DNA of 64,000 bases, from contig CAVVGT010000014.1 of assembly GCA_963747775.1 (NCBI GenBank), positions 62,001 to 126,000 on the forward strand, read 5' to 3'. The position numbers were made by a program, and so were the translations under genes. Positions 7,825 through 24,613 of this stretch are shown here, in pieces. The notes beneath the pieces are model-generated. The model ran no database searches. It saw only the letters and a list, made by a program, of their open reading frames with translations, and was not told the DNA's origin. Numbering within the stretch: the stretch's first letter is position 1; every line of letters begins with the position of its first letter. Source of the DNA: JAGVSZ01 sp963747775. Its GTDB lineage: Bacteria > Pseudomonadota > Gammaproteobacteria > Burkholderiales > SG8-39.

Positions 7825-8802
7825 TCAGTCGACTTTCGCGCCGGAGGCCTTGACGACCTTCCCCCACTTCGCGATTTCAGCGCGGATGAAGGCGTCGAAA
7901 TCCTCGGGGCTGCCGGGGCTGGCGATCGCGCCCTGCTGGTCGAAGCGCTCGCGCACTTCGGGCAGCGCCATGATCTTCCGGACCTCGGCGTTCAGCCGCG
8001 CGACGATGTCTTTCGGCGTCCCCGTCGGCGCCATGATCCCGAACCAGGAACTGGACTCGTAGCCAGGCACGCCCGCCTCCACCATCGTCGGAAGGTCCGG
8101 CAGCGTCGGGTAGCGGGTCGTCGTGGTGATCGCGAGCGCCCGCAACTTGCCGCCGCGGATGTGCGGCATCGACGGCGGCAGGTTGTCGAACATGACCGAC
8201 ACCTGCCCCCCGATGAGGTCGGTGAGCGCGAGAGCGCTGCCCTTGTACGGGACGTGGACGATGTCCACGCCGGTGAGCAGCTTGAAGAGCTCGCCCGACA
8301 TGTGGATCGACGTGCCCGAACCCGACGAGGCGAAATTGATCTTCCCCGGGTTCGCTTTCGCGTAGTCGATGAATTCCTTCACGCTGCGCGCCGGCACCGA
8401 CGGATGCACGACCATCACGTTCGGAACCCGCGCGACCAGGATCACCGGAGTAAGGTCGCGCATGAGGTTGTAGGCGAGCTTCGCGTAGAGCGTCTCGCTG
8501 ATCGACTGGGCGACGGTCACCATGAGGATCGTGTAGCCGTCGGGCGCGGCTTTTGCGGCAAGCTCCGTACCGACGTTGCCCGCGGCGCCGGCACGGTTCT
8601 CCACGATCACCGGCTGCCCGAGGGCGGGACCGAGCTTTTCCGCGATGGAGCGCGCCAGTATGTCGGTCGCACCGCCCGGCGGGAACGGCACGATGTAGCG
8701 GATCGGCTTCGTCGGCCACGCCTGGGCGTGTGCCGCGGCGGCGAGGCCGGACAGCAGCGCGAGGGCGGCAACGAGACGGACGAGCGAACGGATGCGGCGC
8801 AT
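7825..8802 (-). CDS. Bug/TctC-type tripartite tricarboxylate receptor (1 of 8)
   Basis: This is a periplasmic solute-binding protein of 325 residues. The start at ATG 8802 gives a clean signal peptide ending AHAQA, then WPTKPIRYIVPFPPGGATD, the hallmark opening of Bug proteins whose first loop binds the ligand carboxylate. The blocks VENRAGAAGNVG, APDGYTILM and HVPYKGSALAL are also characteristic. Bug proteins capture small acids and amides for TctAB or other uptake systems. No membrane subunit is adjacent. The gene lies just downstream of its own promoter region, divergent from the phosphatidyltransferase at 8921. The ligand cannot be read from sequence. Confidence 0.95.
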   Translation of the reverse strand: MRRIRSLVRLVAALALLSGLAAAAHAQAWPTKPIRYIVPFPPGGATDILARSIAEKLGPALGQPVIVENRAGAAGNVGTELAAKAAPDGYTILMVTVAQSISETLYAKLAYNLMRDLTPVILVARVPNVMVVHPSVPARSVKEFIDYAKANPGKINFASSGSGTSIHMSGELFKLLTGVDIVHVPYKGSALALTDLIGGQVSVMFDNLPPSMPHIRGGKLRALAITTTTRYPTLPDLPTMVEAGVPGYESSSWFGIMAPTGTPKDIVARLNAEVRKIMALPEVRERFDQQGAIASPGSPEDFDAFIRAEIAKWGKVVKASGAKVD

Positions 8803-8920
8803 GCGGGGTCTCCCGATCGAAAAGCGGTGGCGTCCCGGATTGTGCCCGCGTGTTCGAGGGTCTGCCGAAGAGCCGGGCTGGACGGTCGCGCCGCCACGAG
8901 CAGCGTCGTAAGCTCGGGGC

Positions 8921-9469
8921 GTGCCGAACCTCCCGAACGTGATCACGGTGCTCCGGGTGCTGCTCATCCCGGTGATCGCCTACCTGCTCCTCGAAGCCCG
9001 CTACGCGCCCGCCCTCGCGGCGTTCATGGCCGCGGCTTTCAGCGACTTCGCCGACGGCGCGATCGCGCGCCATTACCGCATCGTCTCGGACTTCGGCGCG
9101 CGCCTGGACCCGATCGCGGACAAGCTCACGATGCTCACCGCGACGATCCTGCTTGCCTGGCAGTCGTGGCTGCCGCTGTGGCTCGCCGCCGCGATCGTGC
9201 TGCGCGACATCGTGATTGCCGGCGGCGCAATCGCATACCGGCTGGTGGTCGGGCACGTCGAGATGCAGCCGACGTGGCTTTCCAAGATCAACACCGCGCT
9301 GGAGTTCGCCGTGCTCGCGGGCGTGCTCGCGCAGGCGGCGGACCTCGTCGATGGGCGCGAGTGGCTGCCGACGCTCTTCGTCGTCGTCTTCGCGACCGTG
9401 GTTGTGTCGGGCGCGCAGTACGTCTGGGCGTGGGGCAGGAAAGCGGCCGCCGCGCGGCGCGGCGCGTGA
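8921..9469 (+). CDS. CDP-alcohol phosphatidyltransferase (PgsA-like)
   Basis: The 182-residue integral membrane protein starts with GTG 8921. It carries the full CDP-alcohol phosphotransferase signature: DFADGAIAR, then GARLD eight residues on and PIAD with the last aspartate, near residues 46-72. This motif binds CDP-diacylglycerol and catalytic metal. Five or six hydrophobic segments are visible. PgsA makes phosphatidylglycerophosphate, and the N-terminal NLPNVITVLRVLLIPV is very PgsA-like. A second pgsA copy elsewhere in the genome would be normal, so the exact alcohol acceptor is not certain. Confidence 0.85.
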   Translation: MPNLPNVITVLRVLLIPVIAYLLLEARYAPALAAFMAAAFSDFADGAIARHYRIVSDFGARLDPIADKLTMLTATILLAWQSWLPLWLAAAIVLRDIVIAGGAIAYRLVVGHVEMQPTWLSKINTALEFAVLAGVLAQAADLVDGREWLPTLFVVVFATVVVSGAQYVWAWGRKAAAARRGA

Positions 9470-9508
9470 TGCGCGGGGCGGCTCGCCAGAGTCGGTGAGG
9501 GCTCGCGC

Positions 9509-10066
9509 CTAGCGCGGCGGCGGGGTGTTCGGTGGCGGCGGGTAGGGCGCGAGCGGGCCCGGCGGCGGCGGTGAAGCGTTCGGCGGTGGTGGATAAGCCG
9601 CAGTCACGGGGCCGCGCTCCGAGTACGACTGCGAGCGGTAGCCCGCGACGGGAATCTTGTTGCCCTTGGCATACATGCATTGCTGATAGGCGAAGTCGTA
9701 GCGCTGCTGGACCGCGTAGTACGTCCCGCCGGCGTAGCCTTGACCGACAAGCGCGCCGGTGACCAGACCGACGCCGGCGCCGACCCCTGCGCCCTGGCTG
9801 CCGCCGATCAGCGCGCCAGCCCCGGCCCCGACCGCCGTTCCGACGATCGCGGAAGCGACGCCGCTCTGGGCCGCGGCCTGCTGCGACGTCGTGCCGCCCA
9901 CCTGCACGTTGGCGAATTGCCGGCAATCCGCGTCATCGACGCGGAACTCGTCGAAGGTCTTTCGACTGCCGGGCAGCGACATCACGCTCGGACCGGTCGG
10001 CAGGCTCGCGCAACCGGCGACCAGAATCAGGCCGATAAGCGCCAGACGTTTGAGCGAGGGACTCAT
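9509..10066 (-). CDS. Glycine-zipper outer-membrane lipoprotein
   Basis: The 185-residue protein has a lipoprotein signal with lipobox LVAGC, cutting before Cys 19. A cysteine pair follows (DADCRQF and YQQCMYAK). The middle (about 68-110) is a glycine zipper, with GTAVGAGAGALIGG and GAGVGAGVGLVTGALVG, which packs helices in membranes. The C-terminus is a proline-rich tail of PPPP blocks. It starts 12 bp after the stop of the gene at 10079-10594, so the two are probably cotranscribed envelope proteins. Function is unknown; similar proteins are annotated as glycine-zipper family proteins. Confidence 0.8.
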   Translation of the reverse strand: MSPSLKRLALIGLILVAGCASLPTGPSVMSLPGSRKTFDEFRVDDADCRQFANVQVGGTTSQQAAAQSGVASAIVGTAVGAGAGALIGGSQGAGVGAGVGLVTGALVGQGYAGGTYYAVQQRYDFAYQQCMYAKGNKIPVAGYRSQSYSERGPVTAAYPPPPNASPPPPGPLAPYPPPPNTPPPR

Positions 10067-10078
10067 CGCTTCACCCGA

Positions 10079-10594
10079 TCACGATGGCGGCGGCGGCTGC
10101 GGCGACACGCGTTGCCAGCCGCCCGGGCATTCCCGGACGTACGGGTAGTACCCGTTCGCGCCCGGGCAGAAGTACCACCACCCCGTCGGCTGCGTCGGCG
10201 CGGGAGCGACCTGCGGTTGGGCCGGCGCGGCCTGCGGCGGGTCCCGCTCGACGAACACCTGCGGAGCCGACTGAACGACGACGGGCCCCGGACCCCAGCC
10301 CGGTCCCCAGCCCCACGGGCCCGGTCCCCAGCCTGCCGCGCCCCAACCCGGGCCCCAGCCCGCGCCCCAGCCCACGCCCCAACCCGGGCCCCAGCCCCAG
10401 CCCGGGCCCCAGCCCCAGCCGGGACGCGGGCCCCACCAGCCGGGGCCGACGGCCACGCCAACACTGACGCGCGGGCTGCCACCGTGGCCACCGTGGCCAC
10501 CACGACCGCCGCCTGCGAACGCAACACCACTCGCCAGCGCACTGCCGAGCAGGGCGATGGCGAGCATCAGCACGAACTTGCGGAATCTCATCAT
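10079..10594 (-). CDS. Secreted glycine/tryptophan/proline-repeat protein
   Basis: A 171-residue protein starts at ATG 10594 with a signal peptide ending ASGVAFA. It then has GRGGHGGHGG and about 60 residues of GWGPG-like repeats (coded by roughly 10270-10440), and finishes with a compact domain containing CPGANGYYPYVRECPGGW, a cysteine-bearing motif seen in many small proteobacterial periplasmic proteins. Upstream in-frame sequence to 11182 is ignored because it crosses the promoter region and the opposite-strand ppdK. The lipoprotein gene follows closely. The role is unknown, probably at the cell envelope. Confidence 0.75.
   Translation of the reverse strand: MMRFRKFVLMLAIALLGSALASGVAFAGGGRGGHGGHGGSPRVSVGVAVGPGWWGPRPGWGWGPGWGWGPGWGVGWGAGWGPGWGAAGWGPGPWGWGPGWGPGPVVVQSAPQVFVERDPPQAAPAQPQVAPAPTQPTGWWYFCPGANGYYPYVRECPGGWQRVSPQPPPPS
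10270..10440 (-). repeat. In-gene tandem repeat coding GWGPG units
   Basis: Near-identical short units based on GGGCCCCAGCCC in plus orientation recur through this stretch and encode alternating Gly-Trp-Gly-Pro-Gly steps of the secreted protein at 10079-10594. Unit length varies between about 9 and 18 bases, always in frame, which suggests slippage-driven length change without frame loss. Confidence 0.7.
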
Positions 10595-10697
10595 TGTGCT
10601 CGGTGGGCTTGGTCTCGGCCGCTCCCGAGCCCTCCTTTGCTGCGTAACGCTTAAGTGGATGAACACCTTAATAATGCTCCCGGCTGACGTCCATGGG

Positions 10698-10714
10698 GGT
10701 AACACTTTGTTACC
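10698..10714. promoter_or_regulatory. Perfect 7-3-7 inverted repeat between divergent genes
   Basis: GGTAACACTTTGTTACC has 7-base arms and a 3-base spacer. It lies in the 273-bp gap between the minus-strand envelope operon (start 10594) and ppdK (start 10868), in the most AT-rich part of that gap. No T-run follows on either strand, so I favour an operator over a terminator. Nothing else certain is visible in the gap, apart from weak -10-like ATTAAT/TATTAA near 10670. Confidence 0.45.
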
Positions 10715-10867
10715 GTGGTGCCCGACTCCCGCTCTTGCATTTGTGAGCGCGGATTTGAGCGTGCTTGTTTGCGTTAGTTCAAGAGGATCGTGGACGGCGC
10801 AGGCCAGAATGCTCTTGAAGGCTGGCCCGGATTTTGAGGAACGGCGGCTTATTGTCAGGGGAACCCG

Positions 10868-13696
<2,829 letters not shown>

Positions 13697-13701
13697 AGGT
13701 C

Positions 13702-14724
13702 TTACTGCTGCGCCGGAGCGCGGTCGGCGGCGCCGGCTGCCTGCGGCAGCGCGGGGTGCCCGCTGAAAAGATCCTGTCCGCGCCCGGCTTCGTAGAGGAT
13801 GACCGCCTGCTCGCGGCCGGGCTCGCCGCGGCGCGCGCGGATCTCGATCGCCTTGGGCACCTCCTGGCGCGCCGCATCCGCTGCGGCGGCCTGTGTCTGC
13901 CTCAACTCGCGCACCGCCATCAGGTATGCGCTCTGCAGTTCGGGGCTGAGGCGGCCCTCCGCTGCGGCGCGCCGCATCTCCTGCATCAGCTCGTCGATGC
14001 GCGTCGGGATCGGCTGCGAGCGGGTCTGGGGTCCAAAGGATTCCGGTGCACGCGCCGCCGCGGCGAGGCGCTCGGGCGAGCCCAGCACCTTCGCGATGTG
14101 CGGGTGTTTGTTGCGCATGGCCCACGTGAACGCGTCGTCGCCATGATCATTGGTGATCGACGCGTCCGCGCCGAGGCCGAGCAGCATCTTCGCGAGCCCC
14201 TCGCGTCCTTCGCGCGCCGCCATCATCAGCGGCGTGGAGCCGTTGGTCGAGCGGGCGTTGAGGTCGGCCCCGCGCTCGATCAGGAACTGCGCGACCTTCT
14301 CGTGCCCGGCGAATACCGCGTAGTGCAGCGCCGACCACTCCAGGCCGCGGCGGTTGAGCTGCGCGCCGCGCGCGAGCAGCCAGCGCGCGGCCTCGAGGTG
14401 CCCGCGCCAGGCGGCGAACAAGAGCGCCTGCTCGCCGTTCACCGTCGTCCGGTTCACGTTCGCGCCGCGGCTCACGAACAGCTCCATCATTTCGATGTTG
14501 CCTTCCCACGACGCGATCATCAGCCCGGTGCCGATGCGGTCGGCGAGGTAGTCGGGGGGCAGGCCCTGGTCGAGCCAGGCGCGCGCGGTCCTCACGTCGC
14601 CACGCTCGATCGCGATTCCGAACTGGATGGGGTCGGGCAGCGCGCCGTGAACAACGGCGGACGCGCCCAGCAGCAGCGCGACGGCCGCGGTGCGGATCGA
14701 TTTCAGGAGGTTCATCAAAAGCAC
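13702..14724 (-). CDS. Secreted ankyrin-repeat protein
   Basis: The 340-residue protein starts at GTG 14724 or ATG 14715 and has a signal peptide ending VVHGA. About five ankyrin repeats fill residues 55-200, with consensus pieces such as GRGANVNRTT, GHLEAARWLLARGAQLN, GHEKVAQFLIERGADLN and GSTPLMMAAREGREGLAKML. The C-terminal 130 residues are helical and rich in Ala, Arg and Gln, without a known domain. Ankyrin repeats bind other proteins, here probably in the periplasm. The frame is intact although both neighbours are full of frameshifts. Its stop lies 5 bp from the ppdK stop, convergent. Confidence 0.88.
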   Translation of the reverse strand: MLLMNLLKSIRTAAVALLLGASAVVHGALPDPIQFGIAIERGDVRTARAWLDQGLPPDYLADRIGTGLMIASWEGNIEMMELFVSRGANVNRTTVNGEQALLFAAWRGHLEAARWLLARGAQLNRRGLEWSALHYAVFAGHEKVAQFLIERGADLNARSTNGSTPLMMAAREGREGLAKMLLGLGADASITNDHGDDAFTWAMRNKHPHIAKVLGSPERLAAAARAPESFGPQTRSQPIPTRIDELMQEMRRAAAEGRLSPELQSAYLMAVRELRQTQAAAADAARQEVPKAIEIRARRGEPGREQAVILYEAGRGQDLFSGHPALPQAAGAADRAPAQQ

Positions 14725-14768
14725 TTCGGATTCAATACCCTACATGGTCCGCGAATCGCGGCGCCCTG

Positions 14769-20619
<5,851 letters not shown>

Positions 20620-20781
20620 GCCTCGCTCGCAGCTCGTCCCCGCCTTCTCCGGCCCGGATTGTACCGGGCGGACGGCGACAGACGGTTGGCGGGTCAATCG
20701 GACTCGAACGGCAGCACACTGCGCGGTCAGCGCCGCGCGCGGGGCGGCAGTGCCGCCGCCGATGAAGGGGACGTCGTTCAG

Positions 20782-21849
20782 TTAGGGCACCAGCGCCAGA
20801 AAGAGGAACGCCGCGAAGATCACGAGATGGACCGCGCCCTGCATCATATTGGTCCGGCCCGTCCCGAGCGTGATCGCGCCGACGAGAAACGTCACCATCA
20901 GCAGGACCATGTCTTTCGGCTCGAGCCCGAGCACCAGCGGCATGTCGAGCAGTACCGAGGCCAGGGCGACCGCCGGGATGGTGAGCCCGATGCTCGCGAG
21001 GGCCGACCCGAGCGCGAGGTTGATGCTGGTCTGGAGACGGTTGGCGCGGGCCGCCCGGACGGCGGCCCAGGTTTCGGGCAGCAGCACGAGCAACGCGATC
21101 GCGATGCCGATCACGGCCTTGGGCGCGCCGGCCGCGGCGACCGCCGCCTCGATGGTCGGCGAGAGCACCTTGGCCAGCCCGACGACCGCGACGAGCGACA
21201 CCAGCAGGAGCGCGAAGCTCGCCCAGGCGATCCCGATCGAAGGCGGCTGCGCATGCGCGCTTTCGTCGGAAGCATCGCCTGCCGGCAAGAAATAGTCGCG
21301 GTGGCGGACGGTCTGGATGAACACGTACACCGACCAAAGGGCGAGCGACGCAGCCCCGGAGAACGCCAGCTGCGGCACGGTATAGGTGGGGCCGGGGGAG
21401 CTCGTCGTGAAGGTCGGCAACACGAGGGACAACGTGGCCAGCGCGATCAGCGCGGCAAGCCCGGAGTTCGCGCTCTCGATGCGGAACGACTGCTCATGAT
21501 GCCGCAGCCCGCCGAGCAGAAGGAACACGCCGACGACACCGTTGCAGATGATCATGACCGCCGCGAATATGGTGTCGCGGGGCAGCGCCGCCTTGTCCGG
21601 GCCGCCTGCGAGCATCACGGACAGGATGAGTCCCACCTCGATGACCGTGATCGCGACGGCGAGGACCAGCGTGCCGAACGGTTCGCCGACGCGATGGGCG
21701 ACGACCTCGGCGTGGTGGACTGCGGCGATGACCGCGCCGATGAGGCCCGCCGCGCTTGCGATGGCGATCGCCGTCCCCATCGGCAGGGCGAGGCCTGCGA
21801 GGAGCAGCAGTGCGGCGGCCGCCGGCACGACCATGGCCCAACGGGGCAT
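20782..21849 (-). CDS. ChaA-type Ca2+(Na+)/H+ antiporter
   Basis: A 355-residue polytopic protein of the cation/Ca2+ exchanger superfamily, probably exporting Ca2+ or Na+ in exchange for protons. I prefer ATG 21849 over 21855 because AGGAG (21856-21860) is then six bases away. The two inverted alpha-repeats are clear: HHAEVVAHRVGEPFGTLVLA with AITVIEVGLI near residue 60-75, and VLLPETWAAVRAARANRLQT with NLALGSALASIGLTIP near residue 260-290, including the paired acidic residues needed for transport. About ten membrane segments are visible. It stands alone between uvrA and the MetE-like gene. Confidence 0.9.
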   Translation of the reverse strand: MPRWAMVVPAAAALLLLAGLALPMGTAIAIASAAGLIGAVIAAVHHAEVVAHRVGEPFGTLVLAVAITVIEVGLILSVMLAGGPDKAALPRDTIFAAVMIICNGVVGVFLLLGGLRHHEQSFRIESANSGLAALIALATLSLVLPTFTTSSPGPTYTVPQLAFSGAASLALWSVYVFIQTVRHRDYFLPAGDASDESAHAQPPSIGIAWASFALLLVSLVAVVGLAKVLSPTIEAAVAAAGAPKAVIGIAIALLVLLPETWAAVRAARANRLQTSINLALGSALASIGLTIPAVALASVLLDMPLVLGLEPKDMVLLMVTFLVGAITLGTGRTNMMQGAVHLVIFAAFLFLALVP

Positions 21850-21990
21850 CGACATCTCCTATCGAGGAAGCGCACGAATCGGCCCCGGGAACGCGATCGG
21901 TTCGCCGCATCGTTTGCGATGCGGATCGCTTCGGTGCAGGATATCGCGACCCGCCCCGCGTCACCGAGTCCGGATCGAGGAGACCCGATC

Positions 21991-23094
21991 ATGCCGGCTA
22001 AGTTGCCCAATCCGCCGTTTCGCGCCGACCACGTGGGCAGCCTGCTGCGTCCCCCCGAATTGCGCGACGCCCGCGCGAAGGCGAAGGCCGGTGCGCTGAG
22101 CGCCGCCGACCTGAAGGCGATGGAGGACCGTTGCATCCGCGAAGCCGTGGCGAAGCAGGAGGCGATCGGCCTGGATGCGATCACCGACGGGGAGTTCCGG
22201 CGCGATTTCTGGCATCTCGACTTCGTGAGCCAGCTCGAAGGCGTGGCGCTGACCCGGGCGGTGGGGCGCACGTTCGCGGCCGAGGACGTGCCGCCGATGG
22301 CCTCGGTGACGGGCAAGGTGCGCTGCGCGCGGCCGATCTTCGTCGATCACTTCGCGTTCCTCAAGTCGGTCGCCCGGAAGACGCCCAAGCTCACGATCCC
22401 CGCTCCGGCGACCTTGCACTTCCGCGGCGGGCGCAACGCGATCTCGCGCGCGGCGTATCCGGACCTCAAGGAGTTCTGGGCCGACGCGGCGAGCGCCTAC
22501 CGCGCGGCGATCGGGCACATCGCCGCGGCCGGCTGCACTTACCTGCAACTCGACGACGTGAGCTTCTCGTACCTGTGCGACCCGAAGGTGCTCGAGAACT
22601 TCCGCGCGAACGGCGACGATCCCGCGACGCTCGCGTTGGACTATGCCAATGCGATCAACGGCGCGCTCGCGAAACGTCCGCCGGGGATGACCGTGACGAT
22701 GCACACGTGCCGCGGAAACTTCCGCAGCACCTGGTTCGCCGCGGGTGCGTATCAGGACTCGGTGATCGAGGCGATGTTCTCGACCGACGTCGACGGCTAC
22801 TTCATGGAGTACGACGACGAGCGCGCCGGCACCTTCGCGCCGCTCCGGCTGCTGCCGAAGACGAAAAAGGTCGTGCTCGGCCTGGTGACGACGAAGTCGG
22901 GCAAACTCGAGGAAAAGGACGACCTCAGGCGCCGCATCGAGCAGGCCGCGAAGTTCATCCCGCTGGACAACCTGTGCCTGTCGCCGCAGTGCGGCTTCGC
23001 CAGCACGCACCACGGCAATCAGCTCACCGTGGACGAGCAGTGGCGCAAGCTCGAGCGCGTGGTCGAGGTAGCGCGGGACGTCTGGGGCAGCTGA
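21991..23094 (+). CDS. MetE-like cobalamin-independent methyltransferase
   Basis: The 367-residue protein matches the single-barrel, C-terminal-type half of cobalamin-independent methionine synthase. It starts at ATG 21991 with GAGGAG upstream. Visible blocks are FRADHVGSLLRP, DAITDGEFRRDFWHLDF, YLQLDDVSFSYLCDP, HTCRGNFRSTW and CLSPQCGFAST; the His, the two Cys and the Glu in MEYDDER would bind zinc. Such short homologues often transfer methyl groups from substrates other than methyltetrahydrofolate polyglutamate, so the acceptor is uncertain. It is followed after 19 bp by an amidohydrolase, suggesting cotranscription. Confidence 0.85.
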   Translation: MPAKLPNPPFRADHVGSLLRPPELRDARAKAKAGALSAADLKAMEDRCIREAVAKQEAIGLDAITDGEFRRDFWHLDFVSQLEGVALTRAVGRTFAAEDVPPMASVTGKVRCARPIFVDHFAFLKSVARKTPKLTIPAPATLHFRGGRNAISRAAYPDLKEFWADAASAYRAAIGHIAAAGCTYLQLDDVSFSYLCDPKVLENFRANGDDPATLALDYANAINGALAKRPPGMTVTMHTCRGNFRSTWFAAGAYQDSVIEAMFSTDVDGYFMEYDDERAGTFAPLRLLPKTKKVVLGLVTTKSGKLEEKDDLRRRIEQAAKFIPLDNLCLSPQCGFASTHHGNQLTVDEQWRKLERVVEVARDVWGS

Positions 23095-23113
23095 GAGCAC
23101 GGAGGCCGGTACC

Positions 23114-24589
23114 ATGACGAAACACCGCAGCGACCCGGAAGGCACGCGGCTGCCGATCAAGCTCGACACGACGTCGAACGGCGAGTTCGCGCCGGTGGCG
23201 CTGTCGGCGGCGAACCGCGTCGCCAACCGCCTCGCTCACGAGGCGGCGACCCGAAACGCGCAGCGATTGGGCCTGGGTCGGAGGGCATTCCTCGTTTCCG
23301 CGTGCGGCGCCGCGAGCACGCTGCTCGCGTTCAATGCCGCCAACGCGGCAGCGGGCAAGCGCGGCGGCTTCTTCGAGCTCGAACCCGAGGCGGCGCTCGA
23401 GCCGCCGCTTGCGGTCGCGAAGCTGGGAGACCACCAGTTCATCTTCGACGTCCAGGGACACTTCGTCGATCCGGCCGGAACGTGGGTGCGCAACGCGCCG
23501 CCCGACGCCTTCAAGTGGTCGCCGAAGGCGGGCTGTGCTCTGGCCCGGGAACCCGGCGAGCGCAGCCACCTCCGCTGCCTGGGGCCCGAGGAGTTCGTGA
23601 AGGACGTGTTCCTCGACAGTGACACAGATCTCATGGTGCTGTCGTTCGTGCCGTCGCGGCGCGACGCCGAGCCGCTCACCATCCAGGCGGCCGACGCGGT
23701 GCGCCGCATCGTCGACCGGATGGAAGGCACGCACCGCCTGCTGCTGCACGGGCGCGTGAACCCGAACCAGCCGGGCGACCTCGAGGGCATGGACGAGCTC
23801 GCGCAGCGCTGGAACGTCTGCGCCTGGAAGACCTACACGCAGTTCGGGCCGGGCGGCAAGGGCTATTTCCTGTCCGACGACATCGGCACGCGCTTCATCG
23901 AGAAGGCGCGCTCGCTCGGGGTCAAGGTGATCTGCGTGCACAAGGGGCTGCCGTTCGGCAAGCAGTCGTACGAGCACAGCCAGTGCAGCGACATCGGCGT
24001 GGTCGCGAAGCGCTTCCCGGACGTGAGCTTCCTCGTCTACCACTCGGGCTTCGTCAGCACCGTCGCCGAGCAGGCCTACGCCGAGGGCGCGGGCCGCGAC
24101 GGGATCGACACCCTCGTCCGCTCGCTCAGCGAGAACGGCGTTGCGCCGAACGCCAACGTCTATGCCGAGCTCGGGAGCACGTGGCGGTTCCTCATGCGCG
24201 ACCCGGAGCAGGCTGCCCACGCGCTCGGAAAGCTCTTCAGGTTCTGCGGGGAGAACAACGTGCTCTGGGGTACCGACTCGATCTGGTACGGCTCGCCCCA
24301 GGACCAGATCCAAGCGTTTCGCACGTTCCAGATCACGCCGGAGCTGCGCGCGAAGCACGGCTATCCGGAGATCACCCCGGCGCTTCGTGCCAAGGTGTTC
24401 GGGCTGAACGCGGCGAAGGTGTACGGGATCAGCGCGGCGGATGTTCGCAAATACACCGGCCGCGATCGCATCGCCCGCGAGCGGCTCGCCTACGGCGAGC
24501 ATCCGGATCCGCACTATCTGACCTACGGACCGAAGACGCGGCGCGAGTTCCTCAACCTGCTCGCGCGGAACGGCGGGTCGCACGCCTAG
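23114..24589 (+). CDS. Tat-exported amidohydrolase-family protein, altered HxH
   Basis: The 491-residue protein belongs to the metal-dependent amidohydrolase-2 group (TIM barrel). An unusual pre-segment of about 55 residues precedes a twin-arginine signal (GLGRRAFLVSACG). Metal-site regions are FDVQGHFVDP, VICVHKGLPFG, FLVYHSGF and VLWGTDSIWYGSP. The first motif should be HxH but reads QxH, whereas the paralogue at 32616-34154 has HTH; metal binding may be changed. The two share layout, including the LDSDT and GISAADV/GFSPKQ-type C-terminal region. It follows the MetE-like gene by 19 bp. The substrate is unknown. Confidence 0.82.
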   Translation: MTKHRSDPEGTRLPIKLDTTSNGEFAPVALSAANRVANRLAHEAATRNAQRLGLGRRAFLVSACGAASTLLAFNAANAAAGKRGGFFELEPEAALEPPLAVAKLGDHQFIFDVQGHFVDPAGTWVRNAPPDAFKWSPKAGCALAREPGERSHLRCLGPEEFVKDVFLDSDTDLMVLSFVPSRRDAEPLTIQAADAVRRIVDRMEGTHRLLLHGRVNPNQPGDLEGMDELAQRWNVCAWKTYTQFGPGGKGYFLSDDIGTRFIEKARSLGVKVICVHKGLPFGKQSYEHSQCSDIGVVAKRFPDVSFLVYHSGFVSTVAEQAYAEGAGRDGIDTLVRSLSENGVAPNANVYAELGSTWRFLMRDPEQAAHALGKLFRFCGENNVLWGTDSIWYGSPQDQIQAFRTFQITPELRAKHGYPEITPALRAKVFGLNAAKVYGISAADVRKYTGRDRIARERLAYGEHPDPHYLTYGPKTRREFLNLLARNGGSHA

Positions 24590-24613
24590 CCTCGACGGCC
24601 CCCTGGATCAGGA

